From positions 2,814,001 to 2,878,000 of the forward strand of contig JAWQEG010000279.1 of NCBI GenBank assembly GCA_033782935.1: a stretch of DNA of 64,000 bases, in the 5' to 3' direction. Origin of the DNA: Petrolisthes cinctipes. Lineage: Eukaryota; Arthropoda; Malacostraca; Decapoda; Porcellanidae. A program made the position numbers and the translations under genes. Below are positions 24,701 to 38,439 of this stretch, in pieces (position 1 is the stretch's first letter; the number at the start of each line of letters is the position of its first letter). The notes beneath the pieces are model-generated. The model searched no databases, had not been told where the DNA came from, and saw nothing but the letters and a program-made list of their open reading frames with translations.

Positions 24701-27700
24701 CAGTATGTTTTGAGCATGTATTTTGAAAATACTCTAACACGGAGTAGGCATGTACAGATCGCTTCTGGGACCACTAAATATCGAATTTTCGGGTGTTTTG
24801 GGACTGAATTTGAGATATCGACTTTTTGGCACCTAAAAGATCGATTTTTAGCATGTTTTTAGCCTATATTTTGAAAATATTCTAGCACTGACTAGGCATG
24901 TACAGATTGCTTCTGGGACCCCAAAATATTGAATTTTCGGGTATTTTGAGCCTGAATTTGAGATATAAACGGGTACAGAAGATGCACATATTGACTTTGG
25001 GCACCAAAAATATCGATTTTCAGCATGTTTTGGGCCTGAATTTTGAAAATACTCTAACACTGAGTAGGCATGTACAGATTGCTTCTGGGACCCCAAAATA
25101 TTGAATTTTCGGGTGTTTTGAGCCTGAATTTGAGATATAAACGGGTACTGAAGATGCATGCACATATCGACTTTTGTGCACCTAAAAGATCGATTTTCAG
25201 TATGTTTTGAGCATGTATTTTGAAAATACTCTAACACGGAGTAGGCATGTTCAGATCGCTTCTGGGACCCCTAATTATCGAATTTTCGGGTGTTTTAGGA
25301 CTGAATTTGAGATATCGACTTTTTGGCACCTAAAATGTCGATTTTTAGCATGTTTTTAGCCTATATTTTGAAAATATTCTAGCACTGAGTAGGCATGTAC
25401 AGATTGCTTCTGGGACCCCAAAGTATTGAATTTTCGGGTTTTTGAGCCTGAATTTGAGATATAAACGGGTACAGAAGATACATGCACATATTGACTTTGG
25501 GCACCAAAAATATCTATTTTCAGCATGTTTTGGGCCTGAATTTTGAAAATACTCTAACACGGAGTAGGCATGTACAGATCGCTTCTGGGACCCCAAAATA
25601 TCGAATTTTCGGGTGTTTAGGGCCAGAATTTGAGATATAAACGGGTACAGAAGATGCATGCACATATCGACTTTTGTGCACCTAAAAGATCGATTTTCAG
25701 TATGTTTTGAGCATGTATTTTGAAAATACTCTAACACGGAGTAGGCATGTACAGATCGCTTCTGGGACCCATAAATATCGAATTTTCGGGTGTTTTGGGA
25801 CTGAATTTGAGATATCGACTTTTTGGCACCTAAAAGATCGATTTTTAGCATGTTTTTAGCCTATATTTTTAAAATATTCTAGCACTGAGTAGGCATGTAC
25901 AGATTGCTTCTGGGACCCCAAAATATTGAATTTTCGGGTGTTTTGAGCATGAATTTGAGATATAAACGGGTACAGAAGATACATGCACATATTGACTTTG
26001 GGCACCAAAAATATCGATTTTCAGCATGTTTTGGGCCTGAATTTTGAAAATACTCTAACACGGAGTAGGCATGTACAGATCGCTTCTGGGACCCCAAAAT
26101 ATCGAATTATCGGGTGTTTAGGGCCAGAATTTGAGATATAAACGGGTACAGAAGATGCTTGCACATATCGACTTTTGGGCACCTAAAAGATCGATTTTCA
26201 GTATGTTTTTGGCCTGTATTTTGAAAATACTCTAACACGGAATAGGCATGTACAGATACCTTCTGGGACCTCTAAATATCGAATTTTTGGGTGTTATGGG
26301 ACTGAATTTGATATATCGATTTTTTGGCACCTATAATATCGATTTTTAGCATGTTTTTAGAATATATTTTGAAACTATTCTAGCACTGTGTAGGCATGTA
26401 CAGATTGCTTCTGGGACCCCAAAATATTGAATTTTCGGGTGTTTTGAGCCTGAATTTGAGATATAAACGGGTACAGAAGATACATGCACATATTGACTTT
26501 AAGCAACTAAAATATCGATTTTCAGCATGTTTTGGGCCTGTATTTTGAAAATACTCTAACACTGAGTAGGCATGTACAGATTGCTTCTGGGACCCCAAAA
26601 TATTGAATTTTCGGGTGTTTTTAGCCTGAATTTGAGATATAAACGGGTACTGAAGATGCATGCACATATCGACTTTTGTGCACCTAAAAGATCGATTTTC
26701 AGTATGTTTTGAGCATGTATTTTGAAAATACTCTAACACGGAGTAGGCATGTACAGATCGCTTCTGGGACCAATAAATATCGAATTTTCGGGTGTTTTGG
26801 GACTGAATTTGAGATATCGACTTTTTGGCACCTAAAAGATCGATTTTTAGCATGTTTTTAGCCTATATTTTGAAAATATTCTAGCACTGAGTAGGCATGT
26901 ACAGATTGCTTCTGGGACCCCAAAATATTGAATTTTCTGATGTTTTGAGCCTGAATTTGAAATATAAACGGGTACAGAAGATACATGCACATATTGACTT
27001 TGGGCACCAAAAATATCGATTTTCAGCATGTTTTGGGCCTGAATTTTGAAAATACTCTAACACGGAGTAGGCATGTACAGATCGCTTCTGGGACCCCAAA
27101 ATATCGAATTTTCGGATGTTTAGGGCAAGAATTTGAGATATAAACGGGTACAGAAGATGCATGCACATATCGACTTTTGGGCACCTAAAAGATCGATTTT
27201 CAGTATGTTTTTGGCCTGTATTTTAAAAATACTCTAACAGGGAGTAGGCATGTACAGATACCTTCTGGGACCTCTAAATATCGAATTTTCTGGTGTTTTG
27301 GGAATGAATTTGAGATATCGATTTTTTGGCACCTAAAATGTCGATTTTTAGCATGTTTTTAGCCTATATTTTGAAAATATTCTAGCACTGTGTAGGCATG
27401 TACAGTTTGCTTCTGGGACCCCAAAATATTGAATTTTCGGGTGTTTTGAGCCTGAATTTGAGATATAAACGGGTACAGAAGATACATGCACATATTGACT
27501 TTGGGCACCAAAACTATCGATTTTCAGCATGTTTTGGGCCTGAATTTTGAAAATACTCTAACACGGAGTAGGCATGTACAGATCGCTTCTGGGACCCCAA
27601 AATATCGAATTTTCGGGTGTTTAGGGCCAGAATTTGAGATATAAACGGGTACTGAAGATGCATGCTCATATCGACTTTTGTGCACCTAAAAGATCGATTT

Positions 27701-30700
27701 TCAGTATGTTTTTGGCCTGTATTTTGAAAATACTCTAACAAGGAGTAGGCATGTACAGATACCTTCTGGGACCTCTAAATATCGAATTTTCGGGTGTTTT
27801 GGGACTGAATTTGATATATCGATTTTTTGGCACCTAGAATGTCAATTTTTAACATGTTTTTAGCCTATATTTTGAAAATATTCTAGCACTGTGTAGGCAT
27901 GTACAGATTGCTTCTGGGACCCCAAAATATTGAATTTTCGGGTGTTTTGAGCCTGAATTTGAGATATAAACGGGTACAGAAGATAAATGCACATATTGAC
28001 TTTGGGCATCTAAAATATTTATTTTTATCATGTTTTGGGCCTGTATTTTGAAAATACTCTAGCACTGAGTAGGCATGTACAGATCGCTTCTGGGACCCCA
28101 AAATATCGAATTTTCGGGTGTTTTGGGACTGAATTTGAGATCTCGACTTTTTGGCACCTAAAAGATCGATTTTTAGCATGTTTTTAGCCTATATTTTGAA
28201 AATATTCTAGCACTGTACAAATTGCTTCTGGGACCCCAATATATTGAATTTTCGGGTGTTTAGGGCCAGAATTTGAGATATAAACGGGAACAGAAGATGC
28301 ATGCACATATCGACTTTTGGCCACCTAAAAGATCGATTTTCAGTATGTTTTTGGCCTGTATCTTGAAAATACTCTATCACGGAGTAGGCATGTACAGATA
28401 CCTTCTGGGACCTCTAAATATCGAATTTTCGGGTGTTTTGGGACTGAATTTGAGATATCGATTTTTTGGCACCTAAAATGTCGATTTTTAGCATGTTTTT
28501 AGCCTATATTTTGAAAATATTCTAGCACTGTGTAGGCATGTACAGATTGCTTCTGGGACCCCAAAATATTGAATTTTCGGGTGTTTTGAGCCAGAATTTG
28601 AGATATAAACGGGTACAGAAGATGCATGCACATATCGACTTTTGGGCACCTAAAAGATCGATTTTCAGTATGTTTTGAGCATGTATTTTGAAAATACTCT
28701 AACACGGAGTAGGCATGTACAGATCGCTTCTGGGACCCCTAAATATCGAATTTTCGGGTGTTTTGATACTGAATTTGAGATATCGACTTTTTGGCACCTG
28801 AAAGATCGATTTTTAGCATGTTTTTAGCCTATATTTTGAAAATATTCTAGCACTGTACAGATTGCCTCTGGGACCCCAAAATATTGAATTTTCGGGTGTT
28901 TTGAGCCTGAATTTGAGATATAAACGGGTACAGAAGATACATGCACATATTGACTTTGGGCACCAAAAATATCGATTTTCAGCATGTTTTGGGCCTGAAA
29001 TTTGAAAATACTCTAACACGGATTAGGCATTTACAGATCACTTCTGGGACCCCAAAATATCGAATTTTCGGGTGTTTAGGGCCAGAATTTGAGATATAAA
29101 CGGGTACTGAAGATGCATGCACATATCGACTTTTGTGCACCTAAAAGATCGATTTTCAGTATGTTTTGAGCATGTATTTTGAAAATACTCTAACACGGAG
29201 TAGGCATGTACAGATCGCTTCTGGGACCCCTAAATATCGAATTTTCGGGTGTTTTGGGACTGAATTTGAGATATCGACTTTTTGGCACCTAAAAGATCGA
29301 TTTTTAGCATGTTTTTAGCCTATATTTTGAAAATATTCTAGCACTGAGTAGGCATGTACAGATTGCTTCTGGGACCCCAAAATATTGAATTTTCGGGTGT
29401 TTTGAGCCTGAATTTGAGATATAAACGGGTACAGAAGATACATGCACATATTGACTTTGGGCACCAAAAATATCGATTTTCAGCATGTTTTGGGCCTGAA
29501 TTTTGAAAATACTCTAACACTGAGTAGGCATGTACAGATCGCTTTTGAGACCCGCAAATATCGAATTTTCGGGTGTTTAGGGCCAGAATTTGAGATATAA
29601 ACGGGTACAGAAGATGCATGCACATATCGACTTTTGGGCACCTAAAAGATCGATTTTCAGTATGTTTTTGGCCTGTATTTTGAAAATACTCTAACATGGA
29701 GTAGGCATGTACAGATACCTTCTGGGACCTCTAAATATCGAATTTTCGGGTGTTTTGGGACTGAATTTGAGATATCGATTTTTTGGCACCGAAAATGTCG
29801 ATGTTTAGCATGTTTTTAGCCTATATTTTGAAAATATTCTAGCACTGTGTAGGCATGTACAGATTGCTTCTGGGACCCCAAAATATTGAATTTTCGGGTG
29901 TTTTGAGCCTGAATTTAAGATATAAACGGGTACAGAAGATACATGCACATATTGACTTTGGGCATCTAAAATATCGATTTTCAGCATGTTTTGGGCCTGT
30001 ATTTTGAAAATACTCTAACACTGAGTAGGCATGTACAGATTGCTTCTGGGACCCCGAAATATTGAATTTTCGGGTGTTTTGAGCCTGAATTTGAGATATA
30101 AACGGGTACTGAAGATGCATGCACATATCGACTTTTGTGCACCTAAAAGATCGATTTTCAGTATGTTTTGAGCATGTATTTTGAAAATACTCTAACACTG
30201 AGTAGGCATGTACAGATCGCTTCTGGGACCCCTAAATATCGAATTTTCGGGTGTTTTGGGACTGAATTTGAGATATCTACTTTTTGGCACCTAAAAGATC
30301 GATTTTTAGCATGTTTTTAGCCTATATTTTGAAAATATTCTAGCACTGAGTAGGCATGTACAGATTGCTTCTGGGACCCCAAAATATTGAATTTTTTGGT
30401 GTTTTGAGCCTGAATTTGAGATATAAACGGGTACAGAAGATGCATGCACATATCGACTTTTGGGCACCTAAAAGATCGATTTTCAGTATGTTTTTGGCCT
30501 GTATTTTGAAAATACTCTAACACGGAGTAGGCATGTACAGATACCTTCTTGGACCTCTAAATATCGAATTTTCGGGTGTTTTGGGGCTGAATTTGAGATA
30601 TCGATTTTCTGGCACCTATATTTTGAAAATATTCTAGCACTGTGTAGGCATGTACAGATTGCTTCTGGGACCACAAAATATTGAATTTTCGGGTGTTTTG

Positions 30701-31415
30701 AGCCTGAATTTGAGATATAAACGGGTACAGAAGATACATGCACATATTGACTTTGGGCACCAAAAATATCGATTTTCAGCATGTTTTGGGCCTGAATTTT
30801 GAAAATACTCTAACACGGAGTAGGCATGTACAGATCGCTTCTGGGACCCCAAAATATCGAATTTTCGGATGTTTAGGGCCAGAATTTGAGATATAAACGG
30901 GTACAGAAGATGCATGCACATATCGACTTTTGGGCACCTAAAAGATCGATTTTCAGTATGTTTTTGGCCTGTATTTTGAAAATACTCTAACACTGAGTAG
31001 GCATGTACAGATTGCTTCTGGGACCCCAAAATATTGAATTTTCGGGTGTTTTGAGCCTGAATTTGAGATATAAACGGGTACTGAAGATGCATGCACATAT
31101 CGACTTTTGTGCACCTAAAAGATCGATTTTCAGTATGTTTTGAGCATGTATTTTGAAAATACTCTAACACTGAGTAGGCATGTACAGATCGCTTCTGGGA
31201 CCAATAAATATCGAATTTTCGGGTGTTTTGGGACTGAATTTGATATATCTACTTTTTGGCACCTAAAAGATCGATTTTTAGCATGTTTTTAGCCTATATT
31301 TTGAAAATATTCTAGCACTGAGTAGGCATGTACAGATTGCTTCTGGGACCCCAAAATATTGAATTTTTTGGTGTTTTGAGCCTGAATTTGAAATATAAAC
31401 GGGTACAGAAGATAC
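18741..31415 (+). repeat. Mixed trimers, dimers and chimeric units in the rest of unit 1
   Basis: S-L1-L2 trimers continue with fixed local variants such as CACAAATCGACTTTTGGGC and CACCTAATGGATCG near 19.02 kb, GCATGCACTAGCGAC near 20.83 kb, GACTTTAAGCATC near 22.17 kb, AGAATGTCAATTTTTAGC near 23.0 kb and CTCGACTTTTTGG near 28.14 kb. A run of T (CATTTTTTTTTGAAAA) near 23.89 kb is a local expansion. All 12.7 kb is satellite; no genes were seen. Confidence 0.8.
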
Positions 31416-34400
31416 ATGCACATATTGACTTTGGGCACCACAAATATCGATTTTCAGCATGTTTTGGGCCTGAATTTTGAAAATACTCTAACACGGAGTA
31501 GGCATGTACAGATCGCTTCTGGGACCCCAAAATATCGAATTTTCGGGTGTTTTGGGACTGAATTTGAGATATCGACTTTTTGGCACCTAAAAGATCGATT
31601 TTTAGCATGTTTTTAGCCTATATTTTGAAAATATTCTAGCACTGAGTAGGCATGTACAGATTGCTTCTGGGACCCCAAAATATTGAATTTTCGGGTGTTT
31701 TGAGCATGAATTTGAGATATAAACGGGTACAGAAGATATATGCACATATTGACTTTGGGCACCAAAAATATCGATTTTCAGCATGTTTTGGGCCTGAATT
31801 TTGAAAATACTCTAACACGGAGTAGGCATGTACAGATCGCTTCTGGGACCCCAAAATATCGAATTATCGGGTGTTTAGGGCCAGAATTTGAGATATAAAC
31901 GGGTACAGAAGATGCTTGCACATATCGACTTTTGGGCACCTAAAAGATCGATTTTCAGTATGTTTTTGGCCTGTATTTTGAAAATACTCTAACACGGAAT
32001 AGGCATGTACAGATACCTTCTGGGACCTCTAAATATCGAATTTTCGGGTGTTATGGGACTGAATTTGATATATCGATTTTTTGGCACCTATAATATCGAT
32101 TTTTAGCATGTTTTTAGAATATATTTTGAAACTATTCTAGCACTGTGAAGGCATGTACAGATTGCTTCTGGGACCCCAAAATATTGAATTTTCGGGTGTT
32201 TTGAGCCTGAATTTGAGATATAAACGGGTACAGAAGATACATGCACATATTGACTTTGGGCATCTAAAATATCGATTTTCAGCATGTTTTGGGCCTGTAT
32301 TTTGAAAATACTCTAACACTGAGTAGGCATGTACAGATTGCTTCTGGGACCCCAAAATATTGAATTTTCGAGTGTTTTTAGCCTGAATTTGAGATATAAA
32401 CGGGTACTGAAGATGCATGCACATATCGACTTTTGTGCACCTAAAAGATCGATTTTCAGTATGTTTTGAGCATGTATTTTGAAAATACTCTAACACGGAG
32501 TAGGCATGTACAGATTGCTTCTGGGAACCCTAAATATCGAATTTCCGGGTGTTTTGGGACTGAATTTGAGATATCGACTTTTTGGCACCTAAAAGATCGA
32601 TTTTTAGCATGTTTTTAGCCTATATTTTGAAAATATTCTAGCACTGAGTAGGCATGTACAGATTGCTTCTGGGACCCCAAAATATTGAATTGTCGGGTGT
32701 TTTGAGCCTGAATTTGAGATATAAACGGGTACAGAAGATACATGCACATATTGACTTTGGGCACCAAAACTATCGATTTTCAGCATGTTTTGGGCCTGAA
32801 TTTTGAAAATACTCTAACACGGAGTAGGCATGTACAGATCGCTTCTGGGACCCCAAAATATCGAATTTTCGGGTGTTTAGGGCCAGAATTTGAGATATAA
32901 ACGGGTACTGAAGATGCATGCACATATCGACTTTTGTGCACCTAAAAGATCGATTTTCAGTATGTTTTTGGCCTGTATTTTGAAAATATTCTAGCACTGT
33001 GTAGGCATGTACAGATTGCTTCTGGGACCCCAAAATATTGAATTTTCGGATGTTTTGAGCCTGAATTTGAGATATAAACGGGTACAGAAGATACATGCAC
33101 ATATTGACTTTGGGCATCTAAAATATCGATTTTCAGCATGTTTTGGGCCTGTATTTTGAAAATACTCTAACACTGAGTAGGCATGTACAAATTGCTTCTG
33201 GGACCCCAAAATATTGAATTTTCGGGTGTTTTGATCCTGAATTTGAGATATAAACGGGTACAGAAGATACATGCACATATTGACTTTGGGCATCTAAAAT
33301 ATCGATTTTCAGCATGTTTTATGCCTGTATTTTGAAAATACTCTAACACTGAGTAGGCATGTACAGATTGCTTCTGGGACCCCAAAATATTGAATTTTCG
33401 GGTGTTTTGAGCCTGAATTTAAGATATAAACGGGTACTGAAGATGCATGCACATATCGACTTTTGTGCACCTAAATGATCGATTTTCAGTATGTTTTGAG
33501 CATATTTTTTGAAAATACTCTAACACGGAGTAGGCGTGTACAGATCGCTTCTGGGGCCCTTAAATATCGAATTTTCTGGTGTTTTGGGACTAAATTTGAG
33601 ATATCGACTTTTTGGCTCCTAAAAGATCGATTTTTAGCATGTTTTTAGCCTATATTTTGAAAATATTCTAGCACTGTACAGATTGCTTCTGGGACTCCAA
33701 AATATTGAATTTTCGGGTGTTTTGAGCCTGAATTTGAGATATAAACGGGTACAGAAGATACATGCACATATTGACTTTGGGCACCAAAAATATCGATTTT
33801 CAGCATGTTTTGGGCCTGAATTTTGAAAATACTCTAACACGGAGTAGGCATGTACAGATCGCTTCTGGGAACCCAAAATATCGAATTTTCGGGTGTTTAT
33901 GGCCAGAATTTGAGATATAAACGGGTACAGAAGATGCATGCACAAATCGACTTTTGGGCACCTAATGGATCGATTTTCAGTATGTTTTTGGCCTGTATTT
34001 TGAAAATACTCTAACACGGAGTAGGCATGTACAGACACCTTCTGGGACATCTAAATATCAAATTTTCGGGTGTTTTGGGACTGAATTTGAGATATCGATT
34101 TTTTGGCACCTAAAATGTCGATTTTTAGCATGTTTTTAGACTATATTTTGAAAATATTCTAGCACTGTGTAGGCATGTACAGATTGCTTCTGGGACCCCA
34201 AAATATTGAATTTTCGGGTGTTTTGAGCCTGAATTTGAGATATAAACGGGTACAGAAGATACATGCACATATTGACTTTTGGCATCTAAAATATCGATTT
34301 TCAGCATGTTTTGGGCCTGTATTTTGAAAATACTCTAACTCGGAGTAGGCATGTACAGATCGCTTCTGGGACCCCTAAATATCGAATTTTCGAGTGTTTT

Positions 34401-37400
34401 GGGACTGAATTTGAGATATCGACTTTTTGGCACCAAAAATATCGATTTTCAGCATGTTTTGGGCCTGAATTTTGAAAATACTCTAACACGGAGTAGGCAT
34501 GTACAGATCGCTTCTGGGACCTCAAAATATCGAATTTTCGGGTGTTTTGAGCATGAATTTTAGATATAAACGGGTACTGAAGATGCATGCACTAGCGACT
34601 TTTGTGCACCTAAAAGATCGATTTTCAGTATGTTTTGAGCATGTATTTTGAAAATACTCTAACACGGAGTAGGCATGTACAGATCGCTTCTGGGACCCCT
34701 AAATATCGAATTTTCGGGTGTTTTGGGACTGAATTTGAGATATCGACTTTTTGGCACCTAAAAGATCGATTTTTAGCATGTTTTTAGCCTATATTTTGAA
34801 AATATTCTAGCACTGAGTAGGCATGTACAGATTGCTTCTGGGACCCCAAAATATTGAATTTTCGGGTGTTTTGAGCCTGAATTTGAGATATAAACGGGTA
34901 CAGAAGATACATGCACATATTGACTTTGGGCACCAAAAATATCGATTTTCAGCATGTTTTGGGCCTGAATTTTGAAAATACTCTAACACGGAGTAGGCAT
35001 GTACAGATCGCTTCTGGGACCCAAAAATACCGAATTTTCGGGTGTTTAGGGCCAGAATTTGAGATATAAACGGGTACTGAAGATGCATACACATATCGAC
35101 TTTTGTGCACCTAAAAGATCGATTTTCAGTATGTTTTGAGCATGTATTTTGAAAATACTCTAACACGGAGTAGGCATGTACAGATCGCTTCTGGGACCCC
35201 TAAATATCGAATTTTCGGGTGTTTTGGGACTGAATTTGAGATATCGACTTTTTGGCACCTAAAAGATCGATTTTTAGCATGTTTTTAGCCTATATTTTGA
35301 AAATATTCTAGCACTGAGTAGGCATGTACAGATTGCTTCTGGGACCCCAAAATATTGAATTTTCGGGTGTTTTGAGCATGAATTTGAGATATAAACGGGT
35401 ACAGAAGATACATGCACATATTGACTTTGGGCACCAAAAATATCGATTTTCAGCATGTTTTGGGCCTGAATTTTGAAAATACTCTAACACGGAGTAGGCA
35501 TGTACAGATCGCTTCTGGGACCCCAAAATATCGAATTATCGGGTGTTTAGGGCCAGAATTTGAGATATAAACGGGTACAGAAGATGCTTGCACATATCGA
35601 CTTTTGGGCACCTAAAAGATCGATTTTCAGTATGTTTTTGGCCTGTATTTTGAAAATACTCTAACACGGAATAGGCATGTACAGATACCTTCTGGGACCT
35701 CTAAATATCGAATTTTCGGGTGTTATGGGACTGAATTTGATATATCGATTTTTTAGCACCTATAATATCGATTTTTAGCATGTTTTTAGAATATATTTTG
35801 AAACTATTCTAGCACTGTGTAGGCATGTACAGATTGCTTCTGGGACCCCAAAATATTGAATTTTCGGGTGTTTTGAGCCTGAATTTGAGATATAAACGGG
35901 TACAGAAGATACATGCACATATTGACTTTAAGCATCTAAAATATCGATTTTCAGCATGTTTTGGGCCTGTATTTTGAAAATACTCTAACACTGAGTAGGC
36001 ATGTACAGATTGCTTCTGGGACCCCAAAATATTGAATTTTCGGGTGTTTTTAGCCTGAATTTGAGATATAAACGGGTACTGAAGATGCATGCACATATCG
36101 ACTTTTGTGCACCTAAAAGATCGATTTTCAGTATGTTTTGAGCATGTATTTTGAAAATACTCTAACACGGAGTAGGCATGTACAGATCGCTTCTGGGAAC
36201 CCTAAATATCGAATTTTCGGGTGTTTTGGGACTGAATTTGAGATATCGACTTTTTGGCACCTAAAAGATCGATTTTTAGCATGTTTTTAGCCTATATTTT
36301 GAAAATATTCTAGCACTGAGTAGGCATGTACAGATTGCTTCTGGGACCCCAAAATATTGAATTTTCGGGTGTTTTGAGCCTGAATTTGAGATATAAACGG
36401 GTACAGAAGATACATGCACATATTGACTTTGGGCACCAAAACTATCGATTTTCAGCATGTTTTGGGCCTGAATTTTGAAAATACTCTAACACGGAGTAGG
36501 CATGTACAGATCGCTTCTGGGACCCCAAAATATCGAATTTTCGGGTGTTTAGGGCCAGAATTTGAGATATAAACGGGTACTGAAGATGCATGCACATATC
36601 GACTTTTGTGCACCTAAAAGATCGATTTTCAGTATGTTTTTGGCCTGTATTTTGAAAATACTCTAACACGGAGTAGGCATGTACAGATCGCTTCTGGGAC
36701 CCCTAAATATCGAATTTTCGGGTGTTTTGGGACTGAATTTGAGATATCGACTTTTTGGCACCCAAAAGATCGATTTTTAGCATTTTTTTAGCCTATATTT
36801 TGAAAATATTCTAGCACTGAGTAGGCATGTACATATTGCTTCTGGGACCCCAAAATATTGAATTTTCGGGTGTTTTGAGCCTGAATTTGAGTAATAAACG
36901 GGTACAGAAGATACATGCACATATTGACTTTGGGCACCAAAAATATCGATTTTCAGCATGTTTTGGGCCTGAATTTTGAAAATACTCTAACACGGAGTAG
37001 GCATGTACAGATCGCTTCTGGGACCCCAAAATATCGAATTTTCGGGTGTTTAGGGCCAGAATTTGAGATATAAACGGGTACAGAAGATGCATGCACATAT
37101 CGACTTTTGGGCACCTAAATGATCGATTTTCAGTATGATTTTGGCCTGTATTTTGAAAATATTCTAACAAGGAGTAGGCATGTACAGATACCTTCTGGGA
37201 CCTCTAAATATCGAATTTTCGGGTGTTTTGGGACTGAATTTGATATATCGATTTTTTGGCACCTAAAATGTCGATTTTTAGCATGTTTTTAGCCTATATT
37301 TTGAAAATATTCTAGCACTGTGTAGGCATGTACAGATTGCTTCTGGGACCCCATAATATTGAATTTTCGGGTGTTTTGAGCCTGAATTTGAGATATAAAC

Positions 37401-38439
37401 GGGTACAGAAGATACATGCACATATCGACTTTTGTGCACCTAAAAGATCGATTTTCAGTATGTTTTGAGCATGTATTTTGAAAATACTCTAACACGGAGT
37501 AGGCATGTACAGATCGCTTCTGGGACCACTAAATATCGAATTTTCGGGTGTTTTGGGACTGAATTTGAGATATCGACTTTTTGGCACCTAAAAGATCGAT
37601 TTTTAGCATGTTTTTAGCCTATATTTTGAAAATATTCTAGCACTGACTAGGCATGTACAGATTGCTTCTGGGACCCCAAAATATTGAATTTTCGGGTATT
37701 TTGAGCCTGAATTTGAGATATAAACGGGTACAGAAGATGCACATATTGACTTTGGGCACCAAAAATATCGATTTTCAGCATGTTTTGGGCCTGAATTTTG
37801 AAAATACTCTAACACTGAGTAGGCATGTACAGATTGCTTCTGGGACCCCAAAATATTGAATTTTCGGGTGTTTTGAGCCTGAATTTGAGATATAAACGGG
37901 TACTGAAGATGCATGCACATATCGACTTTTGTGCACCTAAAAGATCGATTTTCAGTATGTTTTGAGCATGTATTTTGAAAATACTCTAACACGGAGTAGG
38001 CATGTTCAGATCGCTTCTGGGACCCCTAAATATCGAATTTTCGGGTGTTTTAGGACTGAATTTGAGATATCGACTTTTTGGCACCTAAAATGTCGATTTT
38101 TAGCATGTTTTTAGCCTATATTTTGAAAATATTCTAGCACTGAGTAGGCATGTACAGATTGCTTCTGGGACCCCAAAGTATTGAATTTTCGGGTTTTTGA
38201 GCCTGAATTTGAGATATAAACGGGTACAGAAGATACATGCACATATTGACTTTGGGCACCAAAAATATCTATTTTCAGCATGTTTTGGGCCTGAATTTTG
38301 AAAATACTCTAACACGGAGTAGGCATGTACAGATCGCTTCTGGGACCCCAAAATATCGAATTTTCGGGTGTTTAGGGCCAGAATTTGAGATATAAACGGG
38401 TACAGAAGATGCATGCACATATCGACTTTTGTGCACCTA

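Larger units (their letters stand above)
15450..31415 (+). repeat. Unit 1 of a tandem duplication of about 15.9 kb
   Basis: Markers at its left end (near 15.5 kb: GGCACCACAAATATCG, AGATATATGCAC, GAATTATCGGG, AGAATATATTTTGAAACTATTC) recur 15,928 bp downstream. Markers at its right end (28.8-31.3 kb: CTTTTGAGACCCGCAAATATC, CACCGAAAATGTCGATGTTTAG, GGACCAATAAATATCG with GATATATCTAC) recur 15,209-15,917 bp downstream. Both ends thus map to a second copy starting near 31.42 kb. The interior contains its own 1,993-bp duplication. Confidence 0.82.
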
